Shown: positions 46,601 to 56,121, counted from the stretch's first letter. The stretch: 64,000 bases of DNA from Lacihabitans sp. CCS-44 (GCF_024343735.1 NZ_RJUE01000060.1:124001-188000), one strand, 5' to 3'. Program-made: numbers and translations. The notes: generated by a model from the letters alone, not told the origin.

Positions 46601-46973
46601 AGTAACAACAAAGACTGTTGTGTTAATAAATGATGGAAAAGGCAATTTTACAATCAAAGCTCTGCCAAAAGAAGCACAGTACTCTCAAGTGGGAGCGATT
46701 GAAACCGGTGATTTTAACAAAGATGGGATTGTTGACTTAGTTTTGGCGGGAAATTTCTATGATGTTCTGCCCGAATGGGGAAGATTCGATACAAACTATG
46801 GACTATACCTAAAAGGCAAAGGTAAAGGAGAATTTGAGACGGTTTTGCCGAGTAAAAGTGGTTTTAGAACCGTTGGCCAAGTTAGAAAAATGTTAAAAAT
46901 CAAAAGTTTTGGAAACAAAGAATTGCTGATTTTGGCCAAAAACAATGATAATGCCCAAGTGTTTAACTTTTAA
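43671..46973 (+). CDS. Giant FG-GAP/ASPIC-UnbV lipoprotein 1
   Basis: A 1100-residue lipoprotein (lipobox AVAC, Cys17). It has two long blocks of FG-GAP/VCBS repeats with calcium-binding D-x-N-x-D-G motifs (GDINNDGLSDVFV; DVNGDGLMDIYV; DYDRDGDLDMYL) that form beta-propellers. An ASPIC/UnbV domain (about 510-595) with RGFQSSSDLQMVFGLG and VIWPNDK lies between them. This is the CRTAC1-like family common next to SusC/SusD genes in Bacteroidota. It is likely a calcium-stabilised surface or periplasmic binding protein; ligand unknown. It has its own promoter and a 15-base gap to a paralogue. Confidence 0.9.
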   Translation: MKKLLGSACVLLFAVACNKPADTLFEELPSSQTGISFVNRSLHRKDFNIFNYRNFYNGGGVAIGDINNDGLSDVFVTSNFEENKLFLNKGNLTFQDISAKSGINLKKFWSTGATFADVNGDGLMDIYVCNSGSRDQRGNQLFINQGLKDGIPQFKEKAKDAGLEDGGFSTHAAFFDYDRDGDLDMYLLNNSFTPIDKLGYQNLRNKRDNLGGDKLFRNDSHDNNEIKFTDVSEEAGIYGSLIGFGLGITIGDVNNDNWPDIYISNDFYERDYLYINQKNGKFKEDLENEMPHISLSSMGADMADINNDGNLDIFVTDMLPGDDRRLKTTSIFEGYNLVELKLKQGFWHQYMRNNLHLNNGDGTFSEIGQYAGVHATDWSWGALIFDMDNDGHKDLFVANGIAKDLTDQDFVDFLGDRNTMQQMLDGKKFDAKEFIDKISAKPIPNYAFKNIGNLKFENQAKNWGLEGPGFSNGSAYGDLDNDGDLDLIVNNVNAELSVYKNKSNEKLKNHFLVFKLKGSDRNLFGIGAMVYVYQQGEQKVLQQMPNRGFQSSSDLQMVFGLGQNAKIDSVKVIWPNDKIQIIKNVNSDKTITLNITEAKVDFKEIPKATAPIFSDVTNTSLSYKHQENQFVDYDRDVLLKQKLSTQGPAMAVGDVNGDGLDDVYLGGATGQLKKLFIQQKSGRFIESSQIDFGMDVTTENTDAIFFDADKDKDLDLFIVTGSNEFLENAPELHDLLYINDGKGNFKRDTRFPAIYENGSCSTAGDFDKDGDLDLFVGSRMISAKYGLSPQSNFYINDGTGGFKNQSKRYMPQITELGMVTDAEWVDTDKDGNLDLIVTQDWGEIVIFKNENKNRLVLQQSIKNSSGLWKCIKTVDIDNDSDMDFVVGNMGENTKLVASEETPATLLTNDFDKNGYYEQIISCKTEDGKSYPMVLKGELQRALPMIKTKFIKYTEYANKTVTELFAEEQMKDAIQRNVVTTKTVVLINDGKGNFTIKALPKEAQYSQVGAIETGDFNKDGIVDLVLAGNFYDVLPEWGRFDTNYGLYLKGKGKGEFETVLPSKSGFRTVGQVRKMLKIKSFGNKELLILAKNNDNAQVFNF

Positions 46974-46988
46974 TAATTTAATATTTTG

Positions 46989-49900
46989 ATGAATTCTGTT
47001 TTTAAATTTTTAATTATTCTGTTTTTAATTACTCTTAACGCGTGCAAGTTTGGCCAAAAAGAAGAAATTCTATTTAAAAAACTGAGCCCAGAGCAGTCTA
47101 AAGTAACATTTGCGAACAATATAAAGGAAACACAAGACTTCAATATTCTAGACTATTTATATTTTTACAACGGTGGTGGAGTGTCTTCTGGAGATATAAA
47201 TAACGACGGCTTAGTGGATCTGTTTTTTGTTTCGAACCAAGGGAAAAATAAACTATACCTCAATAAAGGCACAAAAGACGGCTATCCTCAATTTGAAGAT
47301 ATTTCTGAAAAATCGGGAATTGAGGGCTTTTCTGACTGGAAAACTGGTGCTACTATGGCTGATGTAAATGGAGATGGATTGTTGGATATATATGTTTGTG
47401 CAGTTGGAGACTACAAAAAACTAGAAGGCTCTAACGAATTGTTTATCAACAATGGAGATCTAACTTTTACAGAAAAAGCGAATGAATTTGGATTAGACTT
47501 TACAGGGTTTTCAACCCAAGCTGCCTTTTTTGACTATGACAAAGACGGGGATTTAGACTGTTATTTACTCAATCACGCTGTTCATAATTCAAAGTCGTAT
47601 GATAGAGTAAACACTCGTATGCTCAAAGACAACGAAGCGGGCGATTATCTTTATCGAAATGATAGCGGCAGATTCAAAGACGTAAGTGCAGAGGCAGGAA
47701 TTTACCAAGCGGCTATGGGTTATGGACTTGGCTTGTCTGTTGCAGACATAAACAATGACGGCTGGTTAGATGTATATGTGAGCAACGATTTCCATGAAGA
47801 CGACTACTACTATGTTAATCAAAAGGACGGTACATTTAAGGAAGAACTTCGCCAGCACTTTAAACATACCAGTAGGTTTTCGATGGGTTCTGATATAGCA
47901 GATATCAACAACGACGGTTTTCAAGACATCATGACCCTGGATATGTATCCCGAAGATGAAACAGTAGAGAAATCTTCTGTCGGGGAAGATCCATTGGATA
48001 TTTATCTTTACAAATTGCAATTTGGATATTTCAACCAATACAGTAGAAACTGCCTTCAATTAAGCATGGGGGGTAAAAAATTTAGTGACATTGCTCCATC
48101 GGCTGGTGTAATGGCAACAGACTGGAGTTGGAGTACTTTGATGGCAGATTATGATGGTGACGGTATTAAGGATGTTTTTATTACCAATGGAATTTTACGA
48201 AGGCCAAATGACTTGGATTATCTCAAATTTATAGTCAGCGACTCCTTACATTATAATTTGCCAACCTCAAAAAAACTAGACCAAGAGGCCATTGAAAAAA
48301 TGCCAGATGGCAAAATGCATAATTATCTTTTCAAAGGAACCAAAGAGCTTCGGTTTCAAGATAAATCTTTGCTTTGGGGCTTTGAAGACAAAAACATTTC
48401 TAATGGTAGTTCTTATGCCGATTTGGATAATGATGGTGACTTGGATTTGATTACAAATAACATTAATGAACCGGCTGGAATATTTTTAAATCAAAGCAGA
48501 GAAGTCTTAAAAAACAATTATATTAAACTGAAGTTCAAAGGAAATGATGCCAATAAGTTTGGAATTGGTGCCAAAGTGATTATCAAGACTAAAGAAAATG
48601 AGCAGCTTCAACAATTGATGCCAACCCGTGGATTTATGAGCAGTGTAGAGCCAAACTTACTTTTTGGTTTAGGCAAACAATCAACAATTGACACTTTGAT
48701 AGTGATTTGGGAAAACGAGAAAATGCAGGTCATTCCAAATCCAAAAATAAACCAGACCATGGTTTTGGATGAGAGTCTTGCTAATATTTTGGTAAAAGAC
48801 CATCAATTTTTTGTGCCAATTAATCCTATTTTTGAGGAAGTTACTCCAAGTGTAGTACTAGATTTTGTTCATAAAGAAAACGTATATTTTGATTTCAATC
48901 GAGAAATATTAATTCCTTTTAAAGTTTCAATAGACGGCCCCAAAATGGCTGTTGGAGATGTAAATGGCGACGGTCTTGAGGATTTTTATGTTGGAGGGGC
49001 AAAATATCAATCAGGAGAAGTTTACTTGCAGAAGAGCAGTGGTTTTGTAAAAACAAAACAACCCGCCTTGCAGGCTGATTCATTACAAGAAGATGTGGAT
49101 GCGGTGTTTTTTGATGCTGATGGAGACAAAGACCTTGACCTTTATGTAGTTTCTGGCGGAAACGAGTTTTTTGACAAAATGCCACAGATGTTGGATAGGC
49201 TGTATCTGAATGATGGAAACGGTGGTTTTAGTAGGACTTTGAATAGCCTACCACCGATGTTTGAAAACAAGAGCATTGTGAGGCCTTGTGATTTTGATAA
49301 AGATGGAGATATTGATCTTTTTGTTGGCGGCAGAGTGGTAGCCTATAACTACGGAAAAACCCCGAAATCTTTTGTTTTGGTAAATAATGGGAAAGGTGTT
49401 TTTGCCGATGTTACATCTAAAATAGCTCCCCAAATAAGCGAAGCTGGAATGGTAACGGAAGCCATTTGGGCAGATATCGACAAAGATGGTGATCAAGACA
49501 TAACTGCTGTGGGCGACTGGATGGGAATAAAAATGTTTGAAAACAGAAATGGTAAGTTTTCGGAAATTGACAATGGTTTGGCAGAAGAAAAAGGGTTTTG
49601 GAACGGACTAGCCTCGGGAGATTTTGACAACGATGGCGATATCGATTTTGTGGTTGGAAACTTAGGAACCAATACCAAATTTAGAAAGGAAATCAACGGT
49701 AAGTTAAAAATGTACGTCAAGGATTTCGATAAAAACGACTCACGAGATCACATAGTAGCATATAATAGAGGCGACCAGTGGTTTCCTGCCAATTCGAAAG
49801 ACGAAATGGGAAAACAAATACCAAGTATTATAAACACCAAGTACACAACCTATAAAACTTTTGCTGGCAAGACTGTCGATAAAATATTCTCAAAGACTGA

Positions 49901-50306
49901 TTTGGACGGAGCAGACCAACTAATGGTTAATCGATTTGAATCAGTTTACTTAGAAAACAAGGGAAGTGGCAAGTTTGAGATCAAAGCTTTACCAAGCCTA
50001 GCTCAGGTGTCGAAGGTAATGGTGCTGAGGACAGAGGATGTGGACAATGACGGTAACCTAGATGTGATTTTGGGTGGCAACTTTGATGGTGCCAGCATGT
50101 ATCAAGCCCGATATGATAGTTTCTATGGTTTGATTCTTAAAGGAAACGGCAAAGGGAGCTTTACGGCTTCTGTTCCAACAGATAATGGTTTTTTGATGGA
50201 AGGTGATGTGAGAGATATTAAAACACTAAACACGCCAAAAGTGAAACTGTACTTTGTAACCCGAAATAACGACAAAATGCAGATTTTCAAAAAGATAAAA
50301 TTATGA
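46989..50306 (+). CDS. Giant FG-GAP/ASPIC-UnbV lipoprotein 2
   Basis: A 1105-residue paralogue of the preceding gene with the same order: lipobox LNAC (Cys19), FG-GAP block (GDINNDGLVDLFF; DVNGDGLLDIYVC; DYDKDGDLDCYL), ASPIC/UnbV domain (about 508-586; RGFMSSVEPNLLFGLG, VIWENEK), second FG-GAP block (DVNGDGLEDFYVGG; DFDKDGDIDLFVGG). ATG at 46989 is used; a TTG three bases before it adds nothing. The two proteins share phrases such as ATDWSW and FHVRNN-like turns, so a duplication is evident. It overlaps the next gene by four bases (ATGA), so the two are translationally coupled. Confidence 0.9.
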   Translation: MNSVFKFLIILFLITLNACKFGQKEEILFKKLSPEQSKVTFANNIKETQDFNILDYLYFYNGGGVSSGDINNDGLVDLFFVSNQGKNKLYLNKGTKDGYPQFEDISEKSGIEGFSDWKTGATMADVNGDGLLDIYVCAVGDYKKLEGSNELFINNGDLTFTEKANEFGLDFTGFSTQAAFFDYDKDGDLDCYLLNHAVHNSKSYDRVNTRMLKDNEAGDYLYRNDSGRFKDVSAEAGIYQAAMGYGLGLSVADINNDGWLDVYVSNDFHEDDYYYVNQKDGTFKEELRQHFKHTSRFSMGSDIADINNDGFQDIMTLDMYPEDETVEKSSVGEDPLDIYLYKLQFGYFNQYSRNCLQLSMGGKKFSDIAPSAGVMATDWSWSTLMADYDGDGIKDVFITNGILRRPNDLDYLKFIVSDSLHYNLPTSKKLDQEAIEKMPDGKMHNYLFKGTKELRFQDKSLLWGFEDKNISNGSSYADLDNDGDLDLITNNINEPAGIFLNQSREVLKNNYIKLKFKGNDANKFGIGAKVIIKTKENEQLQQLMPTRGFMSSVEPNLLFGLGKQSTIDTLIVIWENEKMQVIPNPKINQTMVLDESLANILVKDHQFFVPINPIFEEVTPSVVLDFVHKENVYFDFNREILIPFKVSIDGPKMAVGDVNGDGLEDFYVGGAKYQSGEVYLQKSSGFVKTKQPALQADSLQEDVDAVFFDADGDKDLDLYVVSGGNEFFDKMPQMLDRLYLNDGNGGFSRTLNSLPPMFENKSIVRPCDFDKDGDIDLFVGGRVVAYNYGKTPKSFVLVNNGKGVFADVTSKIAPQISEAGMVTEAIWADIDKDGDQDITAVGDWMGIKMFENRNGKFSEIDNGLAEEKGFWNGLASGDFDNDGDIDFVVGNLGTNTKFRKEINGKLKMYVKDFDKNDSRDHIVAYNRGDQWFPANSKDEMGKQIPSIINTKYTTYKTFAGKTVDKIFSKTDLDGADQLMVNRFESVYLENKGSGKFEIKALPSLAQVSKVMVLRTEDVDNDGNLDVILGGNFDGASMYQARYDSFYGLILKGNGKGSFTASVPTDNGFLMEGDVRDIKTLNTPKVKLYFVTRNNDKMQIFKKIKL

Positions 50307-51805
50307 AATATGCTTTGGTATGTTTAAGTTTTTTGTTCGTCTTTGTATTTGAGATAAGTTGTAACAGCGATATTTCTGAAGGAAAGGCTTTAGCAAAAAC
50401 CCATTGTTCTAGCTGTCACATGTTTCCTGAGCCGAACATGCTACCTAAAAACGTTTGGCAATATAGCACACTACCTTATATGGGTATAATGATGGGAATC
50501 GATAAAGAAATAGAGAATCTCCCGAAGGAACTGATGTACTATGCTATTTTAAAGCCTGAAACCAACCTCATAAGTGCAAAAGACTACGAAAAAATAAAAG
50601 AATATTATCTTTCAGAGGCACCAAAAACTTTGGAGTTTCCTGTATATTCTGCATTACCAGAATTAAAAGGGCGATTTGATATAGAAAAACTCAATGTGCG
50701 TAGCCCAAACGGAAAAATACCTAACTATACTGCGGTAAAAATAGATGAAAAAAACCAAAGAATTGTGGCTGGAGATCAGTCGAATAGGCTTATTTGGATT
50801 TTAGATAGAAATGGGAAACCGACACAAACCATTAAAGACCAAAATGCCTTAGCGTATGTGGATATTGAAACCGAAAAACCATATTTGTTCACCTATATTG
50901 GATTTACTACTCAGGCAAATCCTGATGTTAATGGTTCGGCAGAATGGTTGAATGTGACAGAGACTGCCAATAACGAGCGAGTTAAAATCCTTCCAGACTT
51001 GAACAGGCCTATTGAAGTATTGAGCAGAAACCTCGACGAAACATCTGATGAAGAATTGATTAGTAACGAATTTGGCTTTAAGTTCGGCGGTTTGAGTGTT
51101 TGGAAAAAAGACGCCTCTGGCAAATACCAAAAAAAAGTAATAAGTACTCAGACTGGAGCTACAAAAACAATAATTCAAGATTTTAACGGAGATAAAAAAC
51201 CAGATATTCTTTCACTTTGTGCTCAAGGAGACGAAAAAATCATACTTTATCTCAACAAGGGAAGTCTGAAATTTGAAGAAAAACTTCTACTGAGGTTTCC
51301 TTCAATATATGGTTCTAGTTCGTTTGATATCGCTGATATAGATAAAGACGGCAAATTTGATATCATTTATACGGCTGGTGATAACGCTGATTTTACCACA
51401 GTTTTGAAGCCCTATCATGGCGTATATGTGTTTAGAAATAAAGGAAATTTTAAGTTTGAACAATCTCAATTTTTCATGCAAAACGGTGCAACAAAAGTTG
51501 TTCCTGGCGACTTTGACAATGACGGAGATATAGACATGGTTTCTATTGCACTATTTCCTGATGTAGACAAAAGACCATTGGAAGGGTTTATGTACTTTGA
51601 AAATAACAGTTCGAAATTTATTCAAAAAACGCTTCCAATCAATCATTTAGGTCGATGGTCTGTAATAGATGCTGGTGATATTGATCAAGATGGTGATATT
51701 GATTTGGTATTAGGAAGTCATCCAGTGGCTAAGTTTCCGGCAGGATTTGACCAAGCTTGGAAACAAGGAAGTGGGATGGTAATTTTGAGAAATAAAACAC
51801 ACTAA
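50303..51805 (+). CDS. FG-GAP lipoprotein with N-terminal c-type heme motif
   Basis: A 500-residue lipoprotein (lipobox EISC, Cys20). Directly after the anchor comes a mono-heme cytochrome c-like segment with CSSCH (C35-H39) in ALAKTHCSSCHMFPEPNMLP and a nearby Met-rich stretch (PYMGIMMGI) that could give the sixth ligand. The remainder (about 120-500) is an FG-GAP-like propeller with Ca-binding motifs DFNGDKKPDIL, DIDKDGKFDIIY, DFDNDGDIDMVS and DIDQDGDIDLVLG, but no ASPIC domain. It is coupled to the ASPIC gene by an ATGA overlap. Heme attachment outside the cytoplasm suggests a redox role for the complex. The following convergent gene is only eight bases away. Confidence 0.87.
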   Translation: MKYALVCLSFLFVFVFEISCNSDISEGKALAKTHCSSCHMFPEPNMLPKNVWQYSTLPYMGIMMGIDKEIENLPKELMYYAILKPETNLISAKDYEKIKEYYLSEAPKTLEFPVYSALPELKGRFDIEKLNVRSPNGKIPNYTAVKIDEKNQRIVAGDQSNRLIWILDRNGKPTQTIKDQNALAYVDIETEKPYLFTYIGFTTQANPDVNGSAEWLNVTETANNERVKILPDLNRPIEVLSRNLDETSDEELISNEFGFKFGGLSVWKKDASGKYQKKVISTQTGATKTIIQDFNGDKKPDILSLCAQGDEKIILYLNKGSLKFEEKLLLRFPSIYGSSSFDIADIDKDGKFDIIYTAGDNADFTTVLKPYHGVYVFRNKGNFKFEQSQFFMQNGATKVVPGDFDNDGDIDMVSIALFPDVDKRPLEGFMYFENNSSKFIQKTLPINHLGRWSVIDAGDIDQDGDIDLVLGSHPVAKFPAGFDQAWKQGSGMVILRNKTH

Positions 51806-51813
51806 AAATATCA

Positions 51814-54642
51814 TTATTGATTTCTGTAATATCCATTTATGATAATGGAATCCATGTGATTGGTATTAGCCTCCTTTTTGAAAACGATATTTATAGCACA
51901 ACCGCAATTAAACAATGCTGCATCGGTGCCTTTATATATTTCTAACTTCTCAATATTAAAAGGCGAAATGCCATCAATGGACTCCTCCTCAACATTATTA
52001 ATTATCAGTTTTATACTATCGGCTCCTTTACAAAACTGATTTTTGATTTTTTTCATTGGGTTTTCTTCCAAAGTATTTAAATAAGACTGAACGAGGGTTG
52101 AATTCAATATAAAAGCTGGAGATGATTGCGAAAATTTATTAAGTGGATCATAGAGCTTGGTTGCTTTCACCAGAACTTCCTCTAACAAAATGCTGCCTTT
52201 CTGAATACTATTGGAAGGTATTTCCAAACTTCTACGACCTATTTCCATTGAATTGCCTATTACTATTTTCCAGTTGATTGGTTTATTAATTGGTAAAATT
52301 GGAGGTAATGAAAATGTGGAATCAAAAACAACCTGACAATGGTCACACAAATAGGAAAGCTTTTTGTCTCCGTAAAAATCTAAACCAGATATTCTGAATT
52401 TATCTTTTGTATTGATAGCAAAAACATGAGGTTGGCCAGTAGCGGTGTCTTCTTTTATATCACTTATAATAAACTTTATATCAGCAGGTTTAGAAAGCTC
52501 TGCTCCATTTTTTTTAAAAATATTTCCAGCAAAAGACAGCTCTTTCTCATAGTCATATTTTCTATTAAATTCAAATAATTGACTTTTAGAGAAAGTGAAA
52601 GACCGCTTGACATCAGTAAAAAAATCGGTTCCTACAGTATCAATTACCTGTGTTTTCTCGGCTAAAATTTGGTATTGATTATCTAAAAGGAAAACGTTTA
52701 AAGTACTGGCTTGCGAAGGAAGTTCAATTTTGAACAGAAAAGAAGGTAAACGGCAAGGTATCTTGTTGAAGTAGAAAACTTGGGCATTTTTTAAAATAAC
52801 CAAATAAATTGAATCTAAATCAGGTCGTTTGTTTTGAATATGAACCCTCAAATGGTCAGTAGAGCTTATGTAATCAGTGGCCATAACGATGCCTTCAGAT
52901 AGTACATCCGGCATATTAAAAGTTTTAGAACCTGCCAAAATCTTATATTTACCTACCAAAGTAGGTGTAAATTCGATAAGTCCAAGACCTAAAGAATCGG
53001 TTTCAGAGCTAAAAATTTCTTCATTGCTTGGAGACAATATAACAAATTTTGTTGACCAATTTTCTCCAAAGTTATTTTTGGTTTCAATTACCAACCGGGA
53101 TTTTAGTCCCAGTATGAGATGATTTTTTGACTCGGTGTGCACTATGACCTCATCGAGATATTCTTCCAATTTATCAGGAATTTCTGCTCTATAGTTTTGG
53201 TTCAAAATCAAAATTTCTTTGGTTGCAAATCCTACAGCAGAGGAGTTAAGCATCCATTTTGTATAGACTCTTACTTGATAATTACCAGTAGAGAGCTTTT
53301 GCGGCAATTTGTACTTCAAGCTTGTCTTACCATTTGCCAGCTTTAATTTCAAATGGTCAATAGCCATACCTTTGGCCATATCAATGATATCGACATATAA
53401 TATTCCACTAAAATTTGTCACAAAGCTACTTTGCAGCTCGGTCACAGAAAAATCCATGTCTATTTGCTCGCCAGATAAGTAAAAAGGCTTTAGCATAGAA
53501 ATCTCAACTTTTTCGCGTGGTTCTTTGAACGGCTCCTCCACCGCTTTGGGTATAAGCACCTCAAGGTCAGTTATTTGAGACGTTTGAAAGGCATTGCTTT
53601 CGAAATCAAAAGGTAGTAAGCTTGCCATCCTTCTGTCTGCCATCCCACCAGAAATTGCAATTGACATAGGGTCAAAAATATTTCCTATCTCATCCACTTC
53701 AATCGGCATTTGCTGCTTTAGTATGGACCGCTCGAGCAATCTATTTCCATTCCAATACTTGACCAATACTCTGTGCGAAAAATTCACTAAAAAGACATTC
53801 TCAGCATTGGTTTTGTAAACTAGGTTTGAGTCGATAAACTTGAGTTGGGAGTTATTACCCAATGCTGTTATTTCGTGAAACCCCATATTGTCCGGATCTG
53901 TTTCTAAATATTGACACCGAAAATTTTGTTCTTTGAGTTGCTTAAACAAAATGGCCTTAACAAGGTGCTTTAGAGAACCCCGATACGCTTTGATTCTATT
54001 ATTCTCCCATAAAAGTCTTTGATTTTCGTTTAAAGCAGTAAGATTTTCAAACCTCGGAATACCATTTATGGTGATTCTTCCTTCTTTCTTTTCGAAGTTT
54101 TGAAGAATAAAATGTACCCTGTAGCCTAGTTTATAATTTTCAATGACCAAAGGCTCAAATGCCGTAGCCGTGTAAGTGTCAAAATGTTTTTCAAAGTTAA
54201 CAACCTCTTTGTTTTTAACAAAAACTTCCTTTTTCTTAAAGTTATTTCCTAAAAATTCTAATGAAAAGTCTTTGAAGTTGTTCTCCCATTCTTTGTCACG
54301 TTTTCCAACTACTTTAAGTTCTTTCAAGGCGGTTTGGTCTTCTTCAAGCTTGATAGTCAATTTATTAATATCCTTGTCAATAGTCAACACCTTGATATTG
54401 GGCTTAAAGCTAACCATGGAGGCTACCAATTTGTATTTACCCGACTTTACATTTGTGATTCTGAAATTTCCGTTTTCGTCGGTTTGGGTCCCGATAGTAG
54501 AGCCTTGAAAATACACATTGACAAATGGCAAGCCATTTCCTGATACTGAGTCAGAAACCGTTCCTGCAATCTCATACTTTTGTTGGCCAAATGCGATATT
54601 TGACCAAAAAGCAAAAATGAAGATAAGCACAATTGGTTTCAT
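51814..54642 (-). CDS. Barrel-less MG2/TonB-plug-like exported protein, long form
   Basis: A 942-residue exported protein (signal peptide ending NIAFGQ). Order: carboxypeptidase-like domain (about 21-110; GTVSDSVSGNGLPFVNVYFQ), a middle region with FENLTALNENQRLLWENNRI, an MG2-like beta domain (about 395-480; PFYLSGEQIDMDFSVTELQ; GNYQVRVYTKWMLNSS), more beta domains, and a C-terminal TonB-plug-like domain with no barrel after it. Where plugs read AAIYGSRGANGVI, this one reads DAALFNCGCAINIVF, with C913 and C915 in place of the Gly/Arg residues. It is the last of three minus-strand genes, 27 bases after the Ere-like gene. Function unknown. Confidence 0.8.
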   Translation of the reverse strand: MKPIVLIFIFAFWSNIAFGQQKYEIAGTVSDSVSGNGLPFVNVYFQGSTIGTQTDENGNFRITNVKSGKYKLVASMVSFKPNIKVLTIDKDINKLTIKLEEDQTALKELKVVGKRDKEWENNFKDFSLEFLGNNFKKKEVFVKNKEVVNFEKHFDTYTATAFEPLVIENYKLGYRVHFILQNFEKKEGRITINGIPRFENLTALNENQRLLWENNRIKAYRGSLKHLVKAILFKQLKEQNFRCQYLETDPDNMGFHEITALGNNSQLKFIDSNLVYKTNAENVFLVNFSHRVLVKYWNGNRLLERSILKQQMPIEVDEIGNIFDPMSIAISGGMADRRMASLLPFDFESNAFQTSQITDLEVLIPKAVEEPFKEPREKVEISMLKPFYLSGEQIDMDFSVTELQSSFVTNFSGILYVDIIDMAKGMAIDHLKLKLANGKTSLKYKLPQKLSTGNYQVRVYTKWMLNSSAVGFATKEILILNQNYRAEIPDKLEEYLDEVIVHTESKNHLILGLKSRLVIETKNNFGENWSTKFVILSPSNEEIFSSETDSLGLGLIEFTPTLVGKYKILAGSKTFNMPDVLSEGIVMATDYISSTDHLRVHIQNKRPDLDSIYLVILKNAQVFYFNKIPCRLPSFLFKIELPSQASTLNVFLLDNQYQILAEKTQVIDTVGTDFFTDVKRSFTFSKSQLFEFNRKYDYEKELSFAGNIFKKNGAELSKPADIKFIISDIKEDTATGQPHVFAINTKDKFRISGLDFYGDKKLSYLCDHCQVVFDSTFSLPPILPINKPINWKIVIGNSMEIGRRSLEIPSNSIQKGSILLEEVLVKATKLYDPLNKFSQSSPAFILNSTLVQSYLNTLEENPMKKIKNQFCKGADSIKLIINNVEEESIDGISPFNIEKLEIYKGTDAALFNCGCAINIVFKKEANTNHMDSIIINGYYRNQ

Positions 54643-54669
54643 ATTTTCATTTAAATTACCGTTGTTAAA

Positions 54670-56019
54670 CTACAGCAAATCGCTGTGTGTTGAGGTATTT
54701 ATGTGTATTAAATAATCATAGTTTACTTCAAATAGGGGCAAAAAATATTTTTCACTTGGCTTGTTTTGAGTATCATAAACTGCTCCCATTTCAAAAAAAG
54801 CACGTGACACAATATATGGTCTTATTATTGGATTCTTAAAAACATCTTTTGTTTTAAACAAAAAATTAGGAGTGCTGCATTTTCCAAAAACTACATTTGT
54901 AAACCTTTCAGTTAGAGCATCATCTACATTCAAATATTCCACTTGCATATTTAAGCTATTTTTAGATGTAACTGTTCCTTTCAAAAATGAAAAGCCAATG
55001 ACTTTATAGTTTCCTTGAAGTGCGTTTGTAATATAATAGCCCATTGTTCTTGAATAGGTAAATGTTTCGACAATGTTGCTCACATGGAAGTTATGAGCCC
55101 ATATGGACATCGGGAAGTTGGTTTGTTTGCTTAACCAAACTGCATTTTTTCCCATATATTCATCTCGAATTATACCAGCTTTAGCGTGATCAGGTTCGTT
55201 AGCATAAATGAACGTTTGAATTAAAACATCCGATAAATGTTCAATTGATTGATATTCACTTTCCGAAGATTTACCAGTTATTTCATTTTTATTGGATTTA
55301 ATTAAAGAAGCAATAGTATTCAAATCCGTTTCTGAAGGGATATAAGAAAGGGATTTCATTGGGGAAAGTATAGGTTGTAGTTTTTGACCTAAATTAACAT
55401 CAATCTTCGAAATTTTTTCTTGCAGTATTCTAGCGTTTGTATCAAAATATTGGCAATCTACACCATAAATATGGAGCCTTTGGTCTTCTGACTTACCAAT
55501 ATTATAGCTTTTCATCCATTCTAATAGATCTCTGACTTCAGTCGTTCTCCAAACGAAAAAATGCATTTCCTTCTTCATTATGCTAGTGATATCACCTTTC
55601 CCTGTCTGTAGGTATTCATCTAAAACAAGCGACTCGCCGTAGTCCATTTCAAAAGCAAAAACACGATGCCCGAAGTTTTTTACAAAATATTGAAACAGTC
55701 TCTGTTTCATCTGGAAAAACTCTTTGGTGCCATGGGTGGCTTCGCCTAGGCCTATTACTTTTACGTTTTTGTACTCATCAAAAACCTTCAACTCATCATC
55801 CGTCACAGAAAGAGGATCAGAGCCCAAAGGCTTAATGAGTTTGTTTAATTCATTGACAACTAGTAGGCTAGAGTCAATAGCAGCCGGAGGTAATGTTGTG
55901 TCGGAGGGTACGTTGGCAGGTTCTTTACACGAAACGATCCAGAAAAAGATTGTACTAAGAATTAAGAAGTTTTTCACGGGATATATATATTGTTTGTTTT
56001 CGGTTGTAAAATAGTTCAT
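54670..56019 (-). CDS. Erythromycin-esterase-family lipoprotein
   Basis: A 449-residue protein with a lipoprotein signal (IVSC, Cys31). The fold is the EreA/EreB family: GLGEATHGTKEFFQMKQRLF with E93 and H96, FAFEMDYGES with E124, RDEYMGKNAVWL (R285), and WAHNFHVSN (H309, H312). These match the metal/His site of family members that hydrolyse macrolide lactones, but many relatives have other, unknown substrates and a lipid-anchored form is unlike the cytosolic resistance enzymes. It stands between two MG2/plug paralogues on the same strand and probably belongs to their system. The start is set at 56019, since the extra upstream codons add no signal. Confidence 0.85.
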   Translation of the reverse strand: MNYFTTENKQYIYPVKNFLILSTIFFWIVSCKEPANVPSDTTLPPAAIDSSLLVVNELNKLIKPLGSDPLSVTDDELKVFDEYKNVKVIGLGEATHGTKEFFQMKQRLFQYFVKNFGHRVFAFEMDYGESLVLDEYLQTGKGDITSIMKKEMHFFVWRTTEVRDLLEWMKSYNIGKSEDQRLHIYGVDCQYFDTNARILQEKISKIDVNLGQKLQPILSPMKSLSYIPSETDLNTIASLIKSNKNEITGKSSESEYQSIEHLSDVLIQTFIYANEPDHAKAGIIRDEYMGKNAVWLSKQTNFPMSIWAHNFHVSNIVETFTYSRTMGYYITNALQGNYKVIGFSFLKGTVTSKNSLNMQVEYLNVDDALTERFTNVVFGKCSTPNFLFKTKDVFKNPIIRPYIVSRAFFEMGAVYDTQNKPSEKYFLPLFEVNYDYLIHINTSTHSDLL

Positions 56020-56121
56020 ATTACTTCGTGCTGGGCTGCATTTAACTAAATTTACGAAAGTTATTTTGTTTGGTAAATCCCCAGACTTTATCGAAATAGG
56101 ATTCACGAAATCGAATAAGAC

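Noticed and set aside
54670-56019. Macrolide resistance gene
   Set aside because: Family match only; the lipoprotein signal and envelope operon context argue against a dedicated resistance enzyme.
56020-56106. Longer N-terminus of the Ere-like protein (29 extra residues)
   Set aside because: The extension has no signal or domain character and would bury the lipoprotein signal further from the N-terminus.
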